Shown here one piece after another: positions 56,110-64,000 of a DNA stretch of 64,000 bases (position 1 is the stretch's first letter; every line of letters starts with the position of its first letter). The notes below the pieces were generated by a model. The model did not search any database. It was not told where the DNA came from and saw only the letters and a list, made by a program, of their open reading frames with translations. The translations under genes were made by a program, and so were the position numbers. The stretch comes from Pseudoalteromonas sp. MEBiC 03607 (lineage in GTDB: Bacteria > Pseudomonadota > Gammaproteobacteria > Enterobacterales > Alteromonadaceae): the NCBI RefSeq assembly GCF_004792295.1, contig NZ_SRRY01000001.1, forward strand, positions 2,180,501 through 2,244,500, read 5' to 3'.

Positions 56110-58701
56110 ATGAATACAAATTTTAGAAAACCATTAGCAGGCACAGGAGTAGATTACTTTGATACCCGCGCTGCTGTTGATGCAATTAAACCAGGCAGCT
56201 ATGCCACACTTCCTTATACATCGCGAGTACTTGCCGAGAACTTAGTTCGTCGCTGTGAACCTGAAATGCTAAATGATGCGCTGTCGCAATTGATTGACCG
56301 TAAGCGTGATTTAGATTTTCCATGGTTTCCTGCTCGTGTTGTGTGCCACGATATCTTAGGTCAAACAGCGTTAGTTGATTTAGCGGGCCTACGTGATGCT
56401 ATTGCTGCAAAAGGCGGCGATCCTGCAAAAGTAAACCCTGTGGTACCAACACAGTTAATTGTTGACCATTCATTAGCGGTTGAACACGCAGGTTTTGAAC
56501 CGGATGCTTTTGAAAAAAACCGTGCTATTGAAGATCGTCGTAATGATGACCGTTTTCATTTTATCAATTGGACGAAAACAGCATTTAAAAATATTGATGT
56601 GATCCCGCCGGGTAACGGCATTATGCATCAAATCAATTTAGAGAAAATGTCACCGGTGATCCAAAACCGCGATGGCGTGGCATTCCCAGATACACTAGTT
56701 GGTACTGATAGCCATACACCTATGGTCGATGCATTAGGTGTTATTGCTGTAGGCGTGGGTGGTCTTGAAGCTGAAAGCGTGATGCTTGGCCGAGCGTCTT
56801 ACATGCGTTTACCTGACATTGTTGGGGTTGAGCTAACAGGCAAACCACAACCAGGTATTACTGCAACTGATATCGTATTAGCGATCACCGAGTTTTTACG
56901 CAATGAAAAAGTTGTGTCGACCTACCTTGAGTTTTATGGTGAAGGTGCCGATGCACTTACCTTGGGTGACAGAGCAACTATTTCTAATATGACGCCAGAG
57001 TTTGGCGCAACAGCTGCGATGTTCTACATTGATGACAACACACTTGATTACCTACGCTTAACAGGTCGCGAAGAAGAGCAGGTTAAACTAGTAGAAACTT
57101 ACGCAAAAGAAACCGGTCTTTGGAGCGATAGCCTTAAAACGGCAGAATATGAGCGTGTGTTAACCTTTGATCTGTCATCAGTTGGGCGCAATATTGCGGG
57201 CCCATCGAATCCACATCGCCGTGTTGCAACAAAGGACCTTGATAAAGCGGGTATCACTGGCATCGTTGAAAATCAAGAAGGCTTAATGCCAGATGGCGCC
57301 TGTATCATTGCAGCAATCACAAGTTGTACTAATACCAGTAACCCACGCAATGTAATTGCCGCTGGTTTACTTGCGCGCAATGCTAACGCTAAAGGGTTAA
57401 CCCGTAAGCCATGGGTTAAAACATCACTGGCACCGGGTTCTAAAGCGGTTAAATCTTACTTAGAAGAAGCAAATTTATTACCTGAACTCGAGCAACTTGG
57501 CTTTGGTATCGTTGGCTTTGCATGTACGACCTGTAATGGCATGAGTGGTGCGCTTGATCCAAAGATTCAGCAAGAAGTGATTGACCGTGACTTATATGCA
57601 ACAGCTGTACTTTCGGGTAACCGTAATTTTGATGGCCGTATTCACCCTTATGCTAAACAAGCATTCTTAGCTTCACCACCACTGGTTGTTGCTTATGCCA
57701 TTGCTGGTACTATTCGCTTTGATATCGAAAAAGATGTATTAGGGTACGATCAACAAGGCAACGAAATTCGCTTAATGGATTTATGGCCATCAGATGAAGA
57801 AATTGATGCAGTGATCAAACAAAGTGTTAAACCTGAACAATTTAAAAAGGTTTACGAGCCAATGTTTGATTTAAGTGTTGATTACGGTGAAGACAACGAT
57901 CCGCTTTACCAATGGCGTCCACAAAGTACTTATATTCGCCGTCCTCCTTATTGGGAAGGCGCATTAGCGGGTGAACGTTCGCTTAGTAATATGCGTGCAT
58001 TAGCTGTACTGGGTGACAACATCACCACTGACCACTTATCGCCTTCAAATGCGATTTTAGCGTCAAGTGCAGCTGGCGAGTACTTAGCTAAAATGGGCCT
58101 CCCAGAAGAAGATTTTAACTCGTATGCTACGCACCGAGGCGACCATTTAACTGCACAACGTGCAACATTCGCTAACCCTAAGTTATTGAATGAAATGGTT
58201 AAAGAAAATGGTGAAGTGAAGCAAGGTTCATACGCTCGTATTGAACCAGAAGGCAAAGTGACACGTATGTGGGAAGCAATCGAAACCTACATGCAGCGTA
58301 AACAACCGCTTATCATTGTGGCAGGTGCCGATTATGGTCAAGGCTCATCACGTGACTGGGCTGCAAAAGGTGTACGCCTTGCAGGTGTTGAAGTGATTGC
58401 AGCGGAAGGCTTTGAGCGTATTCACCGCACTAACTTAATTGGTATGGGCGTACTACCGCTAGAATTTAAAGCCGGTACTACGCGAACTACATTAGGTATT
58501 GATGGCAGTGAAACCTTTAGCGTGAAAGGTGAGCCAACACCAGGTGCAACCCTGACTTTAGTGATCACCCGTGCCAATGGTGAAACCGTTGAAGTACCAA
58601 TGACGTGTCGTTTAGATACCGCTGAAGAAGTGTCAATTTATTCAGCGGGTGGTGTGCTGCAACGTTTCGCGCAAGATTTCTTAGAATCTGAGGAGCACTA
58701 A
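56110..58701 (+). CDS. acnD: 2-methylcitrate dehydratase AcnD (Fe/S-dependent)
   Basis: AcnD dehydrates 2-methylcitrate and works with PrpF in place of PrpD, which is absent here. It is an 863-residue aconitase-fold protein with the Fe-S ligand cysteines in AITSCTNTSNP and FACTTCNGMSG, and the swivel domain motif DYGQGSSRDWAAKGVRL. Confidence 0.96.
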   Translation: MNTNFRKPLAGTGVDYFDTRAAVDAIKPGSYATLPYTSRVLAENLVRRCEPEMLNDALSQLIDRKRDLDFPWFPARVVCHDILGQTALVDLAGLRDAIAAKGGDPAKVNPVVPTQLIVDHSLAVEHAGFEPDAFEKNRAIEDRRNDDRFHFINWTKTAFKNIDVIPPGNGIMHQINLEKMSPVIQNRDGVAFPDTLVGTDSHTPMVDALGVIAVGVGGLEAESVMLGRASYMRLPDIVGVELTGKPQPGITATDIVLAITEFLRNEKVVSTYLEFYGEGADALTLGDRATISNMTPEFGATAAMFYIDDNTLDYLRLTGREEEQVKLVETYAKETGLWSDSLKTAEYERVLTFDLSSVGRNIAGPSNPHRRVATKDLDKAGITGIVENQEGLMPDGACIIAAITSCTNTSNPRNVIAAGLLARNANAKGLTRKPWVKTSLAPGSKAVKSYLEEANLLPELEQLGFGIVGFACTTCNGMSGALDPKIQQEVIDRDLYATAVLSGNRNFDGRIHPYAKQAFLASPPLVVAYAIAGTIRFDIEKDVLGYDQQGNEIRLMDLWPSDEEIDAVIKQSVKPEQFKKVYEPMFDLSVDYGEDNDPLYQWRPQSTYIRRPPYWEGALAGERSLSNMRALAVLGDNITTDHLSPSNAILASSAAGEYLAKMGLPEEDFNSYATHRGDHLTAQRATFANPKLLNEMVKENGEVKQGSYARIEPEGKVTRMWEAIETYMQRKQPLIIVAGADYGQGSSRDWAAKGVRLAGVEVIAAEGFERIHRTNLIGMGVLPLEFKAGTTRTTLGIDGSETFSVKGEPTPGATLTLVITRANGETVEVPMTCRLDTAEEVSIYSAGGVLQRFAQDFLESEEH

Positions 58702-58704
58702 GTA

Positions 58705-59874
58705 ATGGCGTTTAAACCACAAATTAAGGTGCCAGCGACCTATATGCGTGGCGGCACCAGTAAAGGGGTGTTCTTTAACTTAACTGACTTACCTGAGCCT
58801 GCCCAAGTGGCAGGTGAGGCGCGCGATAACCTGTTATTGCGTGTAATTGGTAGCCCTGATCCTTATCAAAAACAAACTGATGGCATGGGCGGCGCAACGT
58901 CAAGCACCAGTAAAACGGTGATTTTATCGAAAAGCGCTAAAGCTGATCACGATGTTGATTATCTGTTTGGTCAAGTGGCTATCGATAAAGCGTTTGTTGA
59001 TTGGAGTGGTAATTGCGGCAATTTAACTTCAGCAGTCGGGGCCTTTGCTGTGTCGAACGGCCTTGTTGAAGCCAGCAAAATTCCAGATAACGGCGTTGTC
59101 GAAGTTAAAGTATGGCAAGTCAATATTAGTAAAACCATCATAGTGCATGTGCCAATTACAAATGGTGAAGTACAAGAAACTGGTGATTTTGAGCTTGATG
59201 GTGTGACATTCCCTGCCGCTGAAGTGAAACTTGAATTTATGGACCCTGCAGATGGCGAAGGGGCCTTATTCCCAACAGGTAATTTAGTCGATGAACTAGA
59301 CGTGCCAGGCATTGGTATGTTGTCTGCGACCATGATCAATGCGGGTATTCCAACGGTTTTCATTAACGCCAGTGAAGTTGGCTATGATGGTACAGAGCTG
59401 CAAGAAGCCATTAACGGTGATGTATCTGCGCTTGAAAAATTAGAAACGATTCGTGCTTACGGAGCATTGAAAATGGGGCTAATTTCTCATATTGATGAAG
59501 CAAAAGCACGTCAACATACGCCAAAAGTAGCTTGGGTTGCACCAGCTAAAACTTATCATGCGTCAAGCGGTAAAGTTGTTAGTGATACTGATATTGATTT
59601 AGTGGTACGTGCTATGTCGATGGGTAAATTACACCATGCGATGATGGGCACAGCTGCGGTTGCTATTGGTACTGCAGCTGCTATTCCTGGCACCTTGGTT
59701 AACCTTGCTGCAGGCGGTGGCGAGCGTCAGGAGGTAAACTTTGGTCATCCTTCTGGTACTTTAAAAGTGGGTGCCGCTGCAACGCTTGTTGATGACAAAT
59801 GGCAAGTCACAAAAGCAAGTATGAGCCGAAGTGCGCGCGTGTTAATGGAAGGCTGGGTTAGAGTGCCTGAGTAG
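58705..59874 (+). CDS. prpF: PrpF, AcnD-accessory isomerase
   Basis: PrpF isomerises trans-aconitate-type product so that AcnD can be used. It has the PrpF start YMRGGTSKGVFF, GNCGNLTSAVGAFA with the catalytic Cys, and the C-terminal GHPSGTL. Length 389. It begins 3 bp after acnD with GAGGAG. Confidence 0.95.
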   Translation: MAFKPQIKVPATYMRGGTSKGVFFNLTDLPEPAQVAGEARDNLLLRVIGSPDPYQKQTDGMGGATSSTSKTVILSKSAKADHDVDYLFGQVAIDKAFVDWSGNCGNLTSAVGAFAVSNGLVEASKIPDNGVVEVKVWQVNISKTIIVHVPITNGEVQETGDFELDGVTFPAAEVKLEFMDPADGEGALFPTGNLVDELDVPGIGMLSATMINAGIPTVFINASEVGYDGTELQEAINGDVSALEKLETIRAYGALKMGLISHIDEAKARQHTPKVAWVAPAKTYHASSGKVVSDTDIDLVVRAMSMGKLHHAMMGTAAVAIGTAAAIPGTLVNLAAGGGERQEVNFGHPSGTLKVGAAATLVDDKWQVTKASMSRSARVLMEGWVRVPE

Positions 59875-59904
59875 TACTCTATAGCGTACTGATATGCTCA
59901 AAAT

Positions 59905-59928
59905 AAAGCGGCGGTTACGTCGCTTTTT
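59905..59928 (+). terminator. Rho-independent terminator after prpF
   Basis: The stem AAAGCGGCG / CGTCGCTTT (one G-T pair, loop GTTA) is followed by T's, 30 bp after the prpF stop. It closes the methylcitrate operon. Confidence 0.8.
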
Positions 59929-60823
59929 CTAATCCGTAGCACTGTTGTTTCATGCCTTCAATAAACTCATCAAACTTGCCGCTTTGTTGCATCATTTCTA
60001 TTTCATCATTCAAATCTTGTAAAACTTTTTGCCAATGCGGTGTTGATTTACTGACAGAGTAATAAAGTGCTTTGTATTCAAGTTTTGGTTCTAGTGCGAC
60101 CAGTGATTCTAATATTTGTCGCTTACCCTTAATTGATAACTCAGATTTATGAACACTGGCTTTTAACACTTCAAGATCTGCCACAATCAGGCTTACTCGG
60201 TTGCTAAGTAACAGGTGAATTAATTGGTACTCATTATTTGCCACGATTGTATCGATTTCTTTGTTATCGATCATGGCATCTAATTCTTTGGTGTTTTTAT
60301 ATGAGCGTACGACTCCAATAGGCAGGTCTTTTACTGAGTTTAAGTCTCCATTGAAAGGGATTTGGTTTCCTTTTAACGCCACGAAAGATAGATCTCCTCC
60401 CGGGATTGCATGACTTAAAGCGAGTAAATCGTTACGGGTTTTATCTAAAAAGTTATCAGAAATCACATTACTTTCAATGAAGTACTCAGGAAAGAGAATA
60501 TCGGCTCGGCCTAATTCAGCTTCTCTAACTGCACGAGCCCAAGGGTAAAAACTAATATGAACGCCGTAGCCTTTTTCAAGAAGAGCACTGACCGTAAATT
60601 GGAAAAGCCAACCTTTATTACATAAGTTTTCGTCTATATAAGGGGGCCAATCGAGGGTAACGAGCTTTAGAACGTGTTTGGCATCTAGGTTATAACCGTA
60701 CCCACCGCTGAAACGCACCGCTTCTTCAGTGATGATTTCGCCATTTTTTTCAAAGCTAACAGGCGTAAGACCCGCAAGAGCTTGATATGAGGCGAATAAA
60801 AAAAGCACGGTCAGTAGTTTCAT
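59915..60823 (-). CDS. Periplasmic solute-binding-like protein
   Basis: This 302-residue protein has a signal peptide (KLLTVLFLFASYQALA) and the SBP_bac_3 type core: VTLDWPPYIDENLCNKGWLF, FYPWARAVREAELGRADILF and GVVRSYKNTKELDAM. Such single genes without a permease are common in these bacteria and may serve as stress or amino-acid sensors. It is convergent with prpF. The ligand is unknown. Confidence 0.8.
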   Translation of the reverse strand: MKLLTVLFLFASYQALAGLTPVSFEKNGEIITEEAVRFSGGYGYNLDAKHVLKLVTLDWPPYIDENLCNKGWLFQFTVSALLEKGYGVHISFYPWARAVREAELGRADILFPEYFIESNVISDNFLDKTRNDLLALSHAIPGGDLSFVALKGNQIPFNGDLNSVKDLPIGVVRSYKNTKELDAMIDNKEIDTIVANNEYQLIHLLLSNRVSLIVADLEVLKASVHKSELSIKGKRQILESLVALEPKLEYKALYYSVSKSTPHWQKVLQDLNDEIEMMQQSGKFDEFIEGMKQQCYGLEKAT

Positions 60824-61017
60824 AAATTGTTTAAGTTTTTGTTATTTATCTAAAGCTTAGCCTTTTGCCGTAAATATACAACCTAGGAACTGTAACAATA
60901 CCTAACGGATGGAGTACATTTTTCGATTACAGCTTATATTTATAGACTTGAGTGACAAAAAGTTTACATTTGTATTATGATATCACTTAATGCTTTTGCA
61001 GCTTAAGGATAACAACA

Positions 61018-62975
61018 ATGATAAAACCAAGTATCTATATATCACTTCTCACAAGCTCTATGCTTGCTCACGCACAATTACCGCTTAGCGTTACAAGCCC
61101 AAATGGACAAATAACTGTAAAACTCGAAAAACAAGAAAACCAGCTTGTTTATAGCGTAAATTATGGCAAGCAGGTGTTTTTGCAGCAATCAGAGCTTGGT
61201 TTAAATACCAACCTGGGTGATTTTTCACAAAGGCTCAAATATAAAAGCCATATAACCGCTTCAGTCAATGAAAGCTATAAGCTGCATAATGCGAAGGTTA
61301 GTGACGTAAATTACACAGCGAATACACTCAAAGCACAATTTGAAAACAATTTGAAAACCAAGACGGCAGAATGCTTGGCGTCGAGTTTAATGTGTCTGAT
61401 AGCGATGTTGCGTTTCGCTATCAAATCTCAGGGACTGAAACAGATACCCGTATCAAGGTGTTAGCTGAATATAGCGCTTTTAATTTACCAGATTCTGCAA
61501 CCACATTTATAAGCCCACAAGCCTTACCCGAAACGGGCTGGAAGCAAACAAAACCAAGTTACGAAGAGCCTTACACCTTTAACGAAGCCCTTGGTACACC
61601 GTCAGCGAACGGCGTGGGCTATACCTTTCCTGCATTATTTAAAAATAGCGATAAAGGCTGGTTATTAATTTCTGAAACCGGTGTTGATAGCCATTATGTT
61701 GGCTCAAAATTAAGTGAAGGCACAAAAGACGGTATTTATCGTATTTCATTTCCTCAGGCTGGCGAAAACAATGGCATAGGTTCGACTTATGCCGCTATGG
61801 CAATGCCAGCAACCACACCTTGGCGTACTATTACGTTGGGAACTAGTTTAAAGCCAATTGTTGAATCAACCGTGGCGTTTGATTTGGTTAAACCGCTTTA
61901 TCAAGCAAGCCAAGATTATAAAATGGGTCGTTCAACATGGAGCTGGATTGTTTGGCAAGACCCAAGTATCAACTACGATGACCAAATCAAATTTATCGAT
62001 TTAGCTGCGTCATTAAATTTTGAATATGTATTAATCGATAATTGGTGGGACAAAAACATTGGCCGAGATAGAATGGCCGAATTGGTTAAGTACGCCAATG
62101 GTAAGGGCGTTGATGTTATTTTGTGGTACAACTCAAATGGCTGGTGGAATGACGCAACTCAAACCCCACAAAATAGAATGAATACCGCACCTGCACGTCG
62201 AAATGAAATGGCGTGGTTGCAAAGCATTGGTGTTAAAGGCCTTAAAGTTGACTTTTTTGGTGGAGACAAACAAGAGACCATTAAACTCTATGAAGATATT
62301 CTCACTGATGCAAATCAGTATGGTTTAGTGATAACCTTTCATGGCAGCACCATCCCGCGTGGTTGGGAAAGAATGTATCCTAACTTCGTCACATCTGAAG
62401 CGGTTTTAGCATCGGAGAACCTTGTTTTTCATCAAAATTCGTTAGATTTACATGCCTATAACGCGACTATTTTACCTTTTACCCGTAATGCTATTGGCGC
62501 TATGGATTTTGCCCCAGTGTTTTTAAACAAACGCTTATCTCAAGAGCAAACCGTCGGCACTATTCGTAAAACCACAGATGCATTTGAACTGGCAACAGGT
62601 GTGCTTTATCAATCACCAGTACAACATTTTGGCCTGACGCCAAATAACCTTGTAGAGCAACCTAAATTTGTTATTGATACTTTAAAGGCGATGCCAACGG
62701 TATGGGATGAAACACGTTATATTGCAGGTCAGCCGGGTCAAGATGCAACGATTGCAAGGCGTCACCAGCAAACATGGTGGGTTGCAGCCGTGAATGGTGA
62801 AAATAAAGCTAAAACATTCGATATTGATTTACCTATGTTAGCGGGCAAAAAAGTCACCCTGTTGTTTGACCATAAAGATGGCAGTGCTGGTACCAAACAA
62901 GTCACAGTAAGTAACAGTGGCAAGTTAACCTTAAACTTATTAGCTCAAGGCGGTGCACTGATTATTGGTCGCTAA
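61018..62975 (+). pseudogene. Glycoside hydrolase family 97 (alpha-glucosidase/galactosidase type), frameshifted by an 11-bp duplication
   Basis: The first part, with signal peptide (IYISLLTSSMLAHA), carries the GH97 N-terminal beta-sandwich start (PLSVTSPNGQITVKLEK). It runs into a frameshift at about 61348, and the second frame continues QDGRMLGVEFNVSDSDVAFRY, matching the family's R(V/L)..D.GVAFRY, then the TIM barrel (MGRSTWSWIVWQDPSINYDD, VDVILWYNSNGWW, LKVDFFGGDKQ, FHGSTIPRGWERMYPNFVTSE) and a C-terminal sandwich. The frame break coincides with a tandem 11-bp duplication; one copy removed gives about 648 residues in one frame. No other carbohydrate gene is nearby. Confidence 0.9.
61336..61358 (+). 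repeat. 11-bp tandem duplication that breaks the GH97 frame
   Basis: AATTTGAAAAC is present twice in direct tandem (61337-61347 and 61348-61358). Removing one copy (11 bp, a shift of 2 mod 3) joins the two frames as KAQFENQDGRMLGVEF. Confidence 0.92.
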
Positions 62976-63010
62976 ATGTGAGTTTATAGGTGACGAAAAA
63001 GGCTAAGTAT

Positions 63011-63039
63011 AAAAAAGCGAGCAGGTTGCTCGCTTTTTT
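63011..63039. terminator. Terminator after the GH97 gene
   Basis: A 13-bp stem AAAAAAGCGAGCA / TGCTCGCTTTTTT with a 3-base loop is flanked by A and T runs, 35 bp after the GH97 stop. Confidence 0.9.
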
Positions 63040-63105
63040 ATGGCTATAGTTGCCTTGCTAATTTGGGCGTGCTAAATTTGCCGGGTGTGGTGATGTACTA
63101 CACCG

Positions 63106-63151
63106 CTTTGAGGACGACCTTAAAGTTGAAATTAAATTCGGGGACGACCCC
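63106..63151 (+). promoter_or_regulatory. Guanidine-II (mini-ykkC) riboswitch
   Basis: Two hairpins with identical ACGA loops: CTTTGAGG-ACGA-CCTTAAAG (8-bp stem with one G-T pair, 63106-63125) and GGGG-ACGA-CCCC (63140-63151), separated by 14 bases. This is the double ACGR-loop layout of the guanidine-II riboswitch. The second hairpin is 7 bp before GAGGT, the ribosome-binding site of the SMR gene. Guanidinium should raise translation of the exporter. Known class; the call rests on structure and on the gene it controls. Confidence 0.92.
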
Positions 63152-63166
63152 ATAAAGAGGTCGACC

Positions 63167-63481
63167 ATGAATTGGATCCTACTTATTACCGCTGGCTTAC
63201 TTGAAGTCGCTTGGGCTTATGGCCTAAAACAATCAAACGGTTTTACAAAACCACTCATTTCATTCTTTACAGTCTTAACCATGGCTGCGAGCTTTTATTG
63301 CTTAAGCGTAGCGCTTAAATCATTACCACTTAGTTTGGCTTATGCGGTTTGGGTAGGTATTGGTGTAATTGGGTCTGCAATACTAGGTATGACGCTACTA
63401 GCAGAAGGCGTGAGTCTATTAAAAATAGCCAGCTTACTGTTGATTGCGCTTGGCATTATTGGTTTGAAACTAGCCAGTTAG
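63167..63481 (+). CDS. gdx: SMR-family guanidinium exporter (Gdx/SugE type)
   Basis: This 104-residue protein has four membrane helices of the small multidrug resistance family, with the essential Glu in helix 1 (LLEVAWAYGLKQSNGFT). The absence of an EmrE-type aromatic cluster and the W..YGLKQSNGF pattern fit the SugE/Gdx subgroup, which exports guanidinium in exchange for protons. The guanidine-II riboswitch immediately upstream supports that function strongly. Confidence 0.93.
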   Translation: MNWILLITAGLLEVAWAYGLKQSNGFTKPLISFFTVLTMAASFYCLSVALKSLPLSLAYAVWVGIGVIGSAILGMTLLAEGVSLLKIASLLLIALGIIGLKLAS

Positions 63482-63532
63482 ATTTTTTATCTCTGAAAAT
63501 AATTAAGTAATATTTCGGATTGGTATTAAATA

Positions 63533-63565
63533 AAAATCCGATAGGCTGTCGCTCTATCGGATTTT
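63533..63565. terminator. Bidirectional terminator between gdx and the FAH gene
   Basis: A 12-bp stem AAAATCCGATAG / CTATCGGATTTT with a 9-base loop serves the convergent genes. Confidence 0.88.
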
Positions 63566-63598
63566 GGTCCTGATCAAATGTAATTTGGGATTTATTAC

Positions 63599-64000
63599 TT
63601 AGTGTAATTTCTTATAATCAACGACCCGTTGCTGTTGTACACCTAAGCCTTCGATGCCTAGGGTTACAACATCACCATCGTTCAAATAAATTGGCGGAGT
63701 TTGCCCTAAACCAACTCCCGGTGGAGTGCCTGTAGAGATAACATCGCCTGGTTGTAGGCTCATAAATTGGCTGAGATAGCTAACAATAAACGCAGGATCA
63801 AATACCATGGTTTTAGTATTACCATTTTGGAATTGGGTATCGTTTACTTTTAACCACATATCTAAATTAAGTGGATCAGCAATCTCATCTTTGGTTACTA
63901 GCCAAGGACCAAGTGGACCAAATGTGTCACAGCCTTTACCCTTATCCCATTGGCAGCCACGCTCTAGTTGAAAGTTACGCTCAGATACATCATTACAAAC
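63599..64000 (-). CDS. Fumarylacetoacetate hydrolase-family protein, partial
   Basis: The frame stays open to the window edge and its 5' part lies outside. The visible 133 residues contain NDVSERNFQLERG, KGCDTFGPLGPWLVTKDEI, LWLKVN-like MWLKVNDTQFQNGNT and the C-terminal PGDVISTGTPPGVGLG, the core motifs of FAH-type hydrolases and isomerases (metal-binding Asp/Glu residues precede the visible part). It likely works on a 2-keto-3-deoxy acid or an acylpyruvate. Substrate unknown. Confidence 0.88.
   Translation of the reverse strand, partial: VCNDVSERNFQLERGCQWDKGKGCDTFGPLGPWLVTKDEIADPLNLDMWLKVNDTQFQNGNTKTMVFDPAFIVSYLSQFMSLQPGDVISTGTPPGVGLGQTPPIYLNDGDVVTLGIEGLGVQQQRVVDYKKLH

Noticed and set aside
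63084-63103. Hairpin GGTGTGGT / ACTACACC upstream of the guanidine-II riboswitch
   Set aside because: It does not fit the riboswitch consensus, has one mismatch and no T tail; it was not called.
1-64000. CRISPR arrays, IS elements, prophage, tRNA or rRNA genes
   Set aside because: Scanned by eye. No spaced repeats with unique spacers, no transposase or integrase frame and no tRNA-like cloverleaf were found.

Overview
The window looks like chromosome of a marine gammaproteobacterium of the Alteromonadales, most like Pseudoalteromonas. Evidence: AT-rich DNA, many TonB-dependent receptors, the yejK/yejL/yejM block, the rne-rluC-maf-yceD-rpmF-plsX-fab-acpP-fabF-pabC-mltG-tmk-holB-PilZ-tatD block in the usual gammaproteobacterial order, and a GntR-controlled prpB-prpC-acnD-prpF methylcitrate operon. 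No rRNA, tRNA, CRISPR array, prophage or transposase was seen.

Layout. 3-3712: 3' part of a FecR anti-sigma gene and its TonB receptor with an STN domain. 3854-12717: a 2-aminoethylphosphonate (AEP) catabolic locus. phnW is on the + strand and faces a six-gene minus-strand operon: TonB receptor, MFS-like carrier, phnX, FAD amine oxidoreductase, PhnZ-like HD oxygenase, GntR/UTRA regulator. Both transcription units carry the same 14-bp operator core. 12857-14523: a lone ExbD and a periplasmic catalase-family protein. 14873-21579: an accessory island with an OmpR-type response regulator, a frameshifted histidine kinase, a solute-binding protein, a small beta-barrel protein and a lipoprotein with a ClpP/COG3904-like domain. 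Three clusters of CTTAC direct repeats lie in its regulatory gaps and suggest a local regulon. 21863-22732: an attC-like structure followed by two small genes, the first broken by a T-tract frameshift. 22918-33154: metabolic and housekeeping genes (aceK with a LysR gene, yejMLK) and small accessory genes. 33214-52898: the rne/fab/tmk/holB housekeeping core, then a PhoD-like phosphatase and rsmF. 53180-59874: methylcitrate cycle with TGTCGACA operators. 59915-64000: a solute-binding protein, a GH97 glycosidase broken by an exact 11-bp tandem duplication, an SMR guanidinium exporter behind a guanidine-II (mini-ykkC) riboswitch, and a partial FAH-family hydrolase.

How the genes work together. 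AEP probably enters through the 937-aa receptor and the MFS-like carrier. PhnW transaminates it to phosphonoacetaldehyde and PhnX releases phosphate. The FAD enzyme and the HD oxygenase would extend the range to N-substituted or hydroxylated AEP, and the GntR protein would sense a substrate. Propionyl-CoA is oxidised by PrpC, AcnD/PrpF and PrpB. Guanidinium switches on its own exporter through the riboswitch. Three genes (kinase, small secreted protein, GH97) are each disrupted by a single frameshift, which is either real decay or switching, or assembly error.
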